From Hungatella sp. UBA4396 (GTDB taxonomy: Bacteria > Bacillota > Clostridia > Lachnospirales > Lachnospiraceae): a DNA stretch of 64,000 nt. The notes below the pieces were generated by a model. It worked only from the letters and a program-made list of their open reading frames with translations, searched no databases and was not told the origin of the DNA. Each line of letters starts with the position of its first letter. The stretch's first letter is position 1. Shown here one piece after another: positions 50,841 to 57,573 of this stretch. Position numbers and translations under genes: made by a program. The stretch spans positions 46,664-110,663 of the forward strand of contig DGRE01000027.1 of NCBI GenBank assembly GCA_002389905.1, read 5' to 3'.

Positions 50841-52115
50841 TTATTTAACGATTGGAGGTGTTCCTTCTTCGTTTCCTACAACCGCATCGATCTGGATTAA
50901 AGCGCCTTCAGGTAAAGCTGATACACCAACAGTTCTGCGTGCAGGAACGCCGCCCGGGAAGAATGTTGCGTATACTTCATCTACAGCATCAATATCTGCG
51001 ATGTTCTTAAGGAAGATATTTACTTTAACCACATCTGCTAATGCGTGATCAACACTTTCTACAATTGCCTTGATGTTCTTCAGACACTGTTCAGCCTGCT
51101 CTTTTACACCACCGGCTACTAACTTGCCGGCCTTTGGATCGATCGGCAGCTGAGCGGAAAGGTGATTGTAATGAGAAAATGCTACAGTCTGTGTGGACAG
51201 AGGGTCTTTTGGCGCATTCTCTGTATTGTTGGCTTCGATGATAATTCCATGTCTGTCTTCAACAAGCTGTGGAGGTGTACCGTCTCCGTATGATACCACT
51301 GCTTCAATCTGTACCAGTGCAGCCATGGGTAAAGCTGCAGCTTCAACGGTTGTCCGTGCCGGAACATAAGCTACAGCTCTGGCAATAGCAGAATCCGGGA
51401 AGAATGTTGTATAAACTTCGTTTACAGCTTCCATATCGGAAATGTCCTTAAGGAAGATAGTAGTTTTAACGATATCATCAAAAGGAACGTCGATACTTTC
51501 TAAAATTGCCTTAATATTCTTTAAGCACTGTGCAGCCTGCTCTTTTACACCGCCGGTTACCAGTCTGCCGGTTTTTGGATCGATCGGTAACTGGGCCGAA
51601 AGGTTACTGTAATGAGAGAAAGACACGGCCTGTGCGGACAGAGCGCTTATTGGTGCATTGGCTGTGTTATTTGTAAGCTTGATAAGATCGCCTGACTGTG
51701 GTGCGTTTGGAATTGTACCTTCACCGTTTGAAACCAGTGCTTCAACCTGCACCAAAGCATCCATTGGCAGAGCTGCAACTGCAACTGTTGTCCGTGTAGG
51801 AACATAAGTTGGGAAGAATGTCTTGTAAACTTCGTCTACAGCATCAACAGCCTTGATATTCGTAACGAATACAGTGATTCTGACAATATCGCTCATAACA
51901 TGGTCAATGCTCTCTACAATTGCTTTGATATTCTTAAAGCACTGCTCAGCCTGCTCTTTTACACCGCCGGCTGTCAATTTACCGGATTTCGGATCGATTG
52001 GTAATTGAGCTGAAAGATTGTTGTAGTGAGAGAAAGCTACTGTTTGTGAGTATGGACCAATACCTGCTGGAGCATTTTCTGTGTTTCTTGCTAATACTGC
52101 GTTATAACCGCTCAT
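50841..52115 (-). CDS. Three tandem RidA (YjgF/YER057c) domains in one chain
   Basis: A 424-residue protein made of three RidA-like domains (about 6-130, 145-272, 295-420). Each contains FSHYxxLSAQLPIDPK, GGVKEQAxQCxKNIKAI and a closing ARTTVxxxALPxxALVQIEAVV, where the Arg matches the carboxylate-binding residue of RidA deaminases. Only the first domain keeps GIGPYSQ. RidA normally works as a homotrimer with active sites between subunits; one chain could fold as a pseudo-trimer. Start 52115 has AAGGGG 9 bases upstream; the promoter -10 at 52179 rules out the longer frame. Role: 2-aminoacrylate/imine deaminase-like, exact substrate unknown. Confidence 0.9.
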   Translation of the reverse strand: MSGYNAVLARNTENAPAGIGPYSQTVAFSHYNNLSAQLPIDPKSGKLTAGGVKEQAEQCFKNIKAIVESIDHVMSDIVRITVFVTNIKAVDAVDEVYKTFFPTYVPTRTTVAVAALPMDALVQVEALVSNGEGTIPNAPQSGDLIKLTNNTANAPISALSAQAVSFSHYSNLSAQLPIDPKTGRLVTGGVKEQAAQCLKNIKAILESIDVPFDDIVKTTIFLKDISDMEAVNEVYTTFFPDSAIARAVAYVPARTTVEAAALPMAALVQIEAVVSYGDGTPPQLVEDRHGIIIEANNTENAPKDPLSTQTVAFSHYNHLSAQLPIDPKAGKLVAGGVKEQAEQCLKNIKAIVESVDHALADVVKVNIFLKNIADIDAVDEVYATFFPGGVPARRTVGVSALPEGALIQIDAVVGNEEGTPPIVK

Positions 52116-52178
52116 GATAGGATTCCCCTTTTTCATATTTTTTGCGATGTAACCTCCCCAAATGGTTACTCTATTTGC

Positions 52179-52184
52179 ATTATA
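52179..52184 (-). promoter_or_regulatory. Extended -10 promoter of the triple RidA gene
   Basis: Minus-strand TGCTATAAT: perfect -10 with the TGn extension; no good -35. The transcript would start near 52172. Confidence 0.55.
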
Positions 52185-52285
52185 GCAGGCTTTCTTCACT
52201 TTGGCTATATGTTTTTCTAAAAATTTTTTAGTTAACCAAAAATTTTATTAGATTCTTTTGGTAACGGCAGCTCCAGCCTTTATTT

Positions 52286-52639
52286 TTAGAGATCATATTC
52301 ATATTTGACAACGAATAACTCTGCTATTGCATCAGATCTGTTGCCCAATTCAGAGATAACCCCTTTAGGAATATTGACTAACTGCCCTGCTTTAAAGGTT
52401 TTAGTCTCATGATCTTCAATTGTTACGCTTAGCTCTCCTTGAGCAATCAACGCATACACCGTTGCATCAGTAGGATGTTTTGGAAATACTTTGCCCGGCG
52501 GAATAACCACATGATTCATAAGAAGCTTTTCATCTTTAAAAATATTTTCAAATATTTCCTGATCCGTTATTGTATAATTATGAATCTTTTCCACTCTGAC
52601 TCTACCGTTTTTATCCAATTCCATATGCTGGCTACTCAT
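52286..52639 (-). CDS. Small cupin-domain protein
   Basis: A ~117-residue single-domain cupin: NHVVIPPGKVFPKHPTDATV and AGQLVNIPKGVISEL hold the two cupin motifs, with His in PKHPTD likely a metal ligand. The ATG at 52639 overlaps the stop of the Dabb gene, so coupled translation is assumed; ATG 52624 is an alternative and neither has an obvious ribosome site. Codons further upstream overlap the Dabb gene and are not part of it. Function unknown. Confidence 0.75.
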   Translation of the reverse strand: MSSQHMELDKNGRVRVEKIHNYTITDQEIFENIFKDEKLLMNHVVIPPGKVFPKHPTDATVYALIAQGELSVTIEDHETKTFKAGQLVNIPKGVISELGNRSDAIAELFVVKYEYDL

Positions 52640-52931
52640 AATAATCAATGCAAATACGGTCCTGCATAACTGCACCAATAAATGAGCCCGCTTTTTTATG
52701 TTCCGGATGAATTTGATAGGCCGCCAACGCTTCTTCACTATGAAAAAGACTGTTAAGGACAACATCCCTGTTACCTGAAGGCATTGTATTTATATGCACT
52801 CTTAATTCAATGATTCCATCCATGCATTGGGTCAGGGCTTCTAACTCTGTTTTTATCTTTTCAGCGTTTTCCTTTTTCTCAGCTTCCGTGAATTCTTCCT
52901 TGTGATTCCATGCTACAATATGTCTTATCAT
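52632..52931 (-). CDS. Dabb (stress-responsive A/B barrel) family protein
   Basis: A 99-residue protein typical of Dabb ferredoxin-like barrels: MIRHIVAWNHKEEFTEAEKK, ELRVHINTMPSGNRDVVLNS and ALAAYQIHPEHKK. Family members form dimers and some have cyclase or stress roles; no function can be set here. It forms a two-gene unit with the cupin gene; AAGGAGAAGG lies upstream, and a TATAAT -10 is at 52995-53000. Confidence 0.87.
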   Translation of the reverse strand: MIRHIVAWNHKEEFTEAEKKENAEKIKTELEALTQCMDGIIELRVHINTMPSGNRDVVLNSLFHSEEALAAYQIHPEHKKAGSFIGAVMQDRICIDYYE

Positions 52932-53075
52932 ATCTGCACCTTCTCCTTAATTTTATTTTCTTTATCATTCCACATTCATATAACTCAGGATTAAATTATA
53001 CCACAAGCAGCGGATTCTTTGGAGCCTTAACATATTACTTTTTTGGTTGTTTATATCATATTGGAGAACACTGAT

Positions 53076-53825
53076 TTAATAAATCGCAATTGGCCCATGG
53101 GGTCCATCAATAATTTCTATTTTAGTTTCAAAAATGTCTGTCAAAACATCTGAATCCATGATTTCATCCACTGTACCAAAAGCAGCAATTTGTCCATTTT
53201 TCATCGCGCAAATCCGGTCAGAATATTTCGCCGCAAAATTTATATCATGCAAGACAACCAGAATTGTTCTTCCAAATTCATCAGCCGCATGCTTCAAATG
53301 CTCCATCATTTGAACAGAACGGGCAACATCAAGGTTATTTAAAGGCTCATCCAAAAGTACATATTCCGTCTCCTGGCACAAAACCATTGCCACATATGCC
53401 CTTTGCCTTTGGCCGCCGGAAAGCTCATCCAAATATCTGTTTTCCAGATCAGTTAATTCTAAAAAATCAATATATTTTGAAATGATAGCCTCATCTTCTT
53501 TCGTCAATCTCCCTTTTGAATAAGGAAAACGTCCAAATCCGGCCAACTGCCTGACAGTGAGTTTTGTCACAAAGTGATTTTCCTGCCGTAAAATGGTCAG
53601 AACCTTTGCCAGGTCCTCTGATTTTGCTTCGGATACATCCATATCCGCCACCGTGATGTGACCTTCTTCCATATTCAAAAGTCTTCCGATCATCAAAAGT
53701 GTTGTGGACTTTCCGGCACCATTGGGGCCAATCAGGGAAGTGAGGCCGGCTTTGGGTATTTTTATATTCAAAGGCCCTATTTCTACCTCATCATATGCTT
53801 TTCTGGCATTCTCAATAATTATCAT
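53076..53825 (-). CDS. Iron-siderophore ABC transporter ATPase (YclP/FecE-like)
   Basis: A 249-residue ATPase: Walker A LIGPNGAGKSTTLLMIG, signature YLDELSGGQRQRAYVAMVL, Walker B YVLLDEPLNNLD, switch HDINFAAKYSD. The YLDELSGGQRQRA form is typical of siderophore uptake. It overlaps the upstream permease gene by 4 bases and is last in the operon SBP-permease-permease-ATPase, with the same gene types as B. subtilis yclNOPQ. Confidence 0.92.
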   Translation of the reverse strand: MIIIENARKAYDEVEIGPLNIKIPKAGLTSLIGPNGAGKSTTLLMIGRLLNMEEGHITVADMDVSEAKSEDLAKVLTILRQENHFVTKLTVRQLAGFGRFPYSKGRLTKEDEAIISKYIDFLELTDLENRYLDELSGGQRQRAYVAMVLCQETEYVLLDEPLNNLDVARSVQMMEHLKHAADEFGRTILVVLHDINFAAKYSDRICAMKNGQIAAFGTVDEIMDSDVLTDIFETKIEIIDGPHGPIAIY

Positions 53826-54826
53826 AAGCTACCTTTCTTTAAAAATACAATTAAAAATGTTATTCCGCCAAACATTTCAATAATAACTGAAACCACGCCT
53901 TGAGCATTGAATACATGATACATGAAGAAGTATGCACCTGTTATGATTAAAAATCCAATCGCAAGAGCCATTGGAAAAACATATCTGTGATCATAGGTTG
54001 GGGCTGCCTGATAACTCAAGGTTGCAACTAAAAAACCATAAAAAGTCAGGGGCCCAACCAAGGCCGTGGAAATTGACATCAAAACAGAAACCAATATAAG
54101 ACTGTAAATGACACTGGGCTGATGTTTGATTCCTAAAGAAGTCGAGCAGTCCTTTCCCAGTGACACTACATTCAGCTTCTTAGAGTAAACAAGAAGAAGG
54201 AATGCTGCAATTATTACAACTGGAATTGCGATAGGAAAATATTCTGATTCCGCATTATTGACAGAGCCAAACAATCTTGCCTGTAAAATATCAAACTCTG
54301 ACGGCTCCAGAAGCCTTTTCATAAAAGATGACAAAGACCTAAGCCCGCTTCCCATAATAACGCCAATTAAAAGCATAAGCTGTAAATTGCCATACTTTCC
54401 GGAAAGCAGGGAGCCATAAAGGATCAAGCACAGCAGCACCATAGCAGCAACTTGAAATACAAAGGATCCGATACCGCTGAAATTTATAAACGCACTGGCA
54501 CCAAAGAAAAACATTGTACCGGTATGAATGGCCGAGTAAAGCGCTTCAAAGCCCAAAAGAGAAGGGGTTATAATTCTGTTACTGGTAATAGATTGAAAAG
54601 CGACTGTGGCTAAGCTCTGGCACACAGCCGAAATAATCATTGCCGTAAGGGCAAACATCCTTCTTCTGACAACCGGGATAAAAGAAGGAGAATCAATTGG
54701 AACAGGGTTTTTATAGACCAAAAGTCCATATGAAGCAAAAAAGCCCAGAATAATCAGTGTTGTGAGCAAAATCCAATATCTTTTTTCTTCTTTCTTAGAG
54801 CGGAAGGCTTTCGCTGATCTGTTCAT
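53822..54826 (-). CDS. Iron-siderophore ABC permease (YclO-like)
   Basis: A 334-residue FecCD-family permease with about nine or ten membrane segments. SLGKDCSTSLGIKHQPSVIY and LVGPLTFYGFLVATLSYQ carry family motifs; the latter is the usual G-P-x-x-F-x-G loop contacting the ATPase. AAAGGAGGCCCAA precedes the ATG. Second permease of the pair, 4-base overlaps on both sides. Confidence 0.92.
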   Translation of the reverse strand: MNRSAKAFRSKKEEKRYWILLTTLIILGFFASYGLLVYKNPVPIDSPSFIPVVRRRMFALTAMIISAVCQSLATVAFQSITSNRIITPSLLGFEALYSAIHTGTMFFFGASAFINFSGIGSFVFQVAAMVLLCLILYGSLLSGKYGNLQLMLLIGVIMGSGLRSLSSFMKRLLEPSEFDILQARLFGSVNNAESEYFPIAIPVVIIAAFLLLVYSKKLNVVSLGKDCSTSLGIKHQPSVIYSLILVSVLMSISTALVGPLTFYGFLVATLSYQAAPTYDHRYVFPMALAIGFLIITGAYFFMYHVFNAQGVVSVIIEMFGGITFLIVFLKKGSL

Positions 54827-55836
54827 TTGGGCCTCCTTTGTTTCAATAAGATAATAATAAATACAACCGCTCCCACTGTTCCAAGAATCAAAGAGACAGG
54901 CACCTCAAATGGCATGATAATGACCCGGGAGATGATATCACAAAGAGTGATTGTACCCATCCCCAATATACATACCCAAGGCAGATTGCTTCTCAAGTCA
55001 TCTCCCCTATACATTGAAACAATATTAGGTACGATTAAACCTAAAAAGGGCAGGTTTCCAATGACAGCCGTAACAATTCCAACTGCGATACAGACAAGGC
55101 TAGTCCCCAAAGTAATCATTTTATTATAATTAACACCAAGACTTGTTGCAACATCTTCCCCCAGACCGGCTAAAGTCAGCCTGTCAGCATAAATAAAAAT
55201 CAAAACCGTAACGATAATAATCAACCATAAGTATTCGTATCTGCCGATTTGAACTGCCGCAAAAGAGCCTACGAACCAGCTTTGTATGTTTTGCATCATT
55301 TGAAAGACCAATCCTATAAAAGTAGAAAATGCTGAAACAACTGCACCAAGCATGATTCCGACAATCGGAACGATTAAGGACGAGCGCAGCTTGATTTTTC
55401 TTAAAAATAAAAAGAAAATCATGGTTCCTATAAAAGAAAACACGATTGCCCCAGCCATTCTCAATACTAAAGTTGGTGCCGGGACAAATAAGTACACCAG
55501 AAGAAGTCCCAGACCTGCCCATTCAATCGTACCTGTTGTGGTAGGTTCAACCAAACGGTTTTGTGTAATAAGCTGCATGACCAGACCCGTCATTGACATG
55601 GCGGCTCCGGAAAGCATGAGTGCAGCGGTTCTCGGAATGCGGGTTATAAAAAACATAGCCATTCCATCTGCCTGGCCCCATATATCGTAAACACCCACAA
55701 ACAATGATATAATACCTAAAATAGCAACAACAATCATCGCTGTCACAAAGGGTATTGTCCATATTTTATTGTAATTATATCTTTGAGGCTGAGAATTCTC
55801 AGCCTCAATTATTTTCTTCATATTTTTTTTAGACAC
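54823..55836 (-). CDS. Iron-siderophore ABC permease (YclN-like)
   Basis: A 337-residue FecCD-family permease. LAGLGEDVATSLGVNYNKM and FLGLIVPNIVSMYRGDD are typical. The GTG start at 55836 has AGGAG 9 bases upstream. An N-terminal basic extension (SKKNMKKIIEAEN) comes before the first helix. First permease after the substrate-binding protein. Confidence 0.91.
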   Translation of the reverse strand: MSKKNMKKIIEAENSQPQRYNYNKIWTIPFVTAMIVVAILGIISLFVGVYDIWGQADGMAMFFITRIPRTAALMLSGAAMSMTGLVMQLITQNRLVEPTTTGTIEWAGLGLLLVYLFVPAPTLVLRMAGAIVFSFIGTMIFFLFLRKIKLRSSLIVPIVGIMLGAVVSAFSTFIGLVFQMMQNIQSWFVGSFAAVQIGRYEYLWLIIIVTVLIFIYADRLTLAGLGEDVATSLGVNYNKMITLGTSLVCIAVGIVTAVIGNLPFLGLIVPNIVSMYRGDDLRSNLPWVCILGMGTITLCDIISRVIIMPFEVPVSLILGTVGAVVFIIILLKQRRPK

Positions 55837-55854
55837 TATCCTATACTCCTGCTA

Positions 55855-56910
55855 TTACTCAGCCAAAGCTTTTGCAAGGTCTTCAAACAACTCCAGGTAA
55901 GTTTGTATGGATTCGTTTGTGTAAGTATCAGCTGGTGCGTAAACGATGTTTCCTTCTGTAATAGCAGTTACATTTTGAAGAGCAGGTGAATGATCAATCA
56001 CATCCTGAGCAGGAACCGCGTCAGTTACAGAAGATACTGCAGCATCACGATCCAACACAAAAATCCAGTCCGGATTGCTTTGTGCAATCGCTTCAACAGA
56101 AACCTCATCTCCTTGATGATTAGAAGTGGCATCAGTAATATCTAATGCGGGAACCCAGCCAAACACCTCATACATAGGGCCCCAAACACGTCCGGAATGA
56201 GGAGCTGAAAAACCAATATTTCCGCCGGAAACCACAACGCTCATAACCGTATCGGTTCCATTATATGCAGACTTGGCAGTTTCAATGGACTGTTCAAAAT
56301 CAGCTGCTAATTTTTCAGCTTCTTCATTTTTATCAAAAATCTTTCCCAAAGCGATTGTAGAATTCTTAAGTCCATTAACCAGGTTTTCTCCAGGTGTGTC
56401 GGTTTTTTCAGAAACATCAAAGTTTAAATCAATAACCGCTGCGTTTGGCACCAAAGCTTTTATGTCTTCATAAAAGGAAGCAAATCTCTGACCAACAATT
56501 ACCAGTTCAGGATCTGCGGCTGCTATAATTTCAAGATTTGGTTCACCATGATTCCCGATATCCAGAACTGACTCATCAAGTACGTAAGGTGAATCCGCCG
56601 GCATTACTCCCTTTGGAACTGCTGCCAATTCAATTCCCCAATCGGATAATGTCTCAAAGGTTCTGTTATCCAAAGCAATCACGTTCTTAGGATTTACAGG
56701 AACTGTAACCGTTCCATGAATATCCGTAATTTCAACAGTTGAAGCTGCCTCTGTATCTGATGTTGCAGCTTCTGTGCTCTCTGCTGGAGCAGCAGTCTGA
56801 GTAGTTTCTGCAGCTGTAGTACTTTGATTTGATGTGTTTGAGCAGGCTGATAACATGACAGCAGTAACTGCTACAATAGCAGTTGCATTTAAAAATCTGG
56901 TTAATTTCAT
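55855..56910 (-). CDS. Iron-siderophore substrate-binding lipoprotein (YclQ/FatB-like)
   Basis: A 351-residue lipoprotein of the TroA/FecB superfamily. The start at 56910 has GAGGAG 8 bases upstream. The signal ends in AVMLSACSN (lipobox), with a Thr/Ala/Glu linker. VTVPVNPKNVIALDNRTFET, SDWGIELAAVPKG and EIIAAADPELVIVGQRFASF match YclQ/FatB-type catecholate siderophore receptors. It heads the operon and is expressed from a strong promoter followed by a repeat operator. Confidence 0.91.
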   Translation of the reverse strand: MKLTRFLNATAIVAVTAVMLSACSNTSNQSTTAAETTQTAAPAESTEAATSDTEAASTVEITDIHGTVTVPVNPKNVIALDNRTFETLSDWGIELAAVPKGVMPADSPYVLDESVLDIGNHGEPNLEIIAAADPELVIVGQRFASFYEDIKALVPNAAVIDLNFDVSEKTDTPGENLVNGLKNSTIALGKIFDKNEEAEKLAADFEQSIETAKSAYNGTDTVMSVVVSGGNIGFSAPHSGRVWGPMYEVFGWVPALDITDATSNHQGDEVSVEAIAQSNPDWIFVLDRDAAVSSVTDAVPAQDVIDHSPALQNVTAITEGNIVYAPADTYTNESIQTYLELFEDLAKALAE

Positions 56911-56939
56911 AATCTTCTCCTCATGGAATATATGTATTT

Positions 56940-56977
56940 GGTTAGTTTTGATTAGCATTTGTTAGTTTTGGCTAACC
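56940..56977. promoter_or_regulatory. Candidate iron-responsive operator of the first siderophore operon
   Basis: Two direct copies of GTTAGTTTTGRYTARC, 20 bp apart (56941 and 56961); the outer ends also form GGTTAG ... CTAACC. They begin a few bases past the transcription start. The TTAG/CTAA pattern fits DtxR/IdeR-type sites, but the regulator is not identified here. Confidence 0.55.
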
Positions 56978-56984
56978 TCGTATT

Positions 56985-57013
56985 ATCATACTATAAGAGT
57001 AGGTTATTGTCAA
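56985..57013 (-). promoter_or_regulatory. Promoter of the first siderophore operon
   Basis: Minus-strand TTGACA (perfect), 17-bp spacer, TATGAT. Confidence 0.8.
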
Positions 57014-57081
57014 CCATTAACAGAAACATAGCAGGAAAAAGCATAAAGAGATTTTTAAAAAAATAAATAATCTATAAATTA

Positions 57082-57108
57082 TCAGCACTCTATTTTGACG
57101 AGTGCTAT
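57082..57108. promoter_or_regulatory. CIRCE-like element
   Basis: CAGCACTC-N9-GAGTGCTA: the CIRCE consensus is TTAGCACTC-N9-GAGTGCTAA, so both 7-bp arms and the 9-base spacing match. CIRCE is the HrcA heat-shock operator. A TATAAA lies just upstream on the plus strand. It is ~150 bases before csoR, an unexpected place. Confidence 0.6.
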
Positions 57109-57160
57109 CTTGCGTGTTATAACATATATGGTTTGATTTTTAACGCCAATATTTATTTTC

Positions 57161-57187
57161 TTGACAAACTCTGATTCATGTTATAGC
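57161..57187 (+). promoter_or_regulatory. Promoter of csoR and the P1B ATPase
   Basis: Perfect TTGACA at 57161-57166; -10 TATAGC (spacer 15) or TAGCAT (spacer 17). The CsoR palindrome starts at the -10. Confidence 0.55.
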
Positions 57188-57223
57188 ATATTCATATCCC
57201 CCATGGGGGGATATGAATATGCT
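57185..57223. promoter_or_regulatory. CsoR operator: 18-bp-arm palindrome with central G/C tract
   Basis: Arms AGCATATTCATATCCCCC and its exact complement surround ATG. The core ATATCCCCC/GGGGGATAT matches the AT-flanked G/C tracts bound by CsoR/RcnR proteins. It overlaps the promoter -10 and ends 36 bases before csoR. A GTTTTT follows, so a hairpin could also attenuate transcription. Confidence 0.7.
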
Positions 57224-57259
57224 GTTTTTAGACTTTTGAGATAAGGAGATCATTTATTT

Positions 57260-57550
57260 ATGAAACCTGCAGAACACGAACATCACCACAGTCATACTCA
57301 GACCAAAGCTGTTATCAACCGTATTTCACGGGTGACCGGACATATGCATTCTGTAAAAAAAATGGTGGAGGAAGGCCGGGATTGCAGCGAAATTCTCATC
57401 CAGCTTTCCGCAATACGCTCCGCCATCAATAGCATAGGACGAATCATTTTACAGGACCATATCGACCACTGTGTGGTGGATGCCGTGGAAAGCGGAGATA
57501 AAAAGGTTCTGGAAGACTTAAATAATGCAATCGAAAAATTCTTAAAATAA
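57260..57550 (+). CDS. csoR: CsoR-family copper-sensing repressor
   Basis: A 96-residue all-helical repressor. After a His-rich N-terminus (EHEHHHSHTQ) come INRISRVTGHMHSVKKMVEE, RDCSEILIQLSAIRSAINS and DHIDHCVVDA. The Cys, then His-x3-Cys arrangement is the x-C-H-C copper(I) site of CsoR; RcnR-type nickel sensors have a different pattern. It represses itself and the following ATPase until copper binds. AAGGAG lies ahead of the ATG. Confidence 0.92.
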   Translation: MKPAEHEHHHSHTQTKAVINRISRVTGHMHSVKKMVEEGRDCSEILIQLSAIRSAINSIGRIILQDHIDHCVVDAVESGDKKVLEDLNNAIEKFLK

Positions 57551-57573
57551 TTGCTTAAGAAAGAGGGTGCAAC

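Noticed and set aside
57185..57223. Reading the csoR palindrome as only a terminator of an upstream gene
   Set aside because: No gene ends upstream on the plus strand and the palindrome overlaps the csoR promoter -10, favouring an operator.
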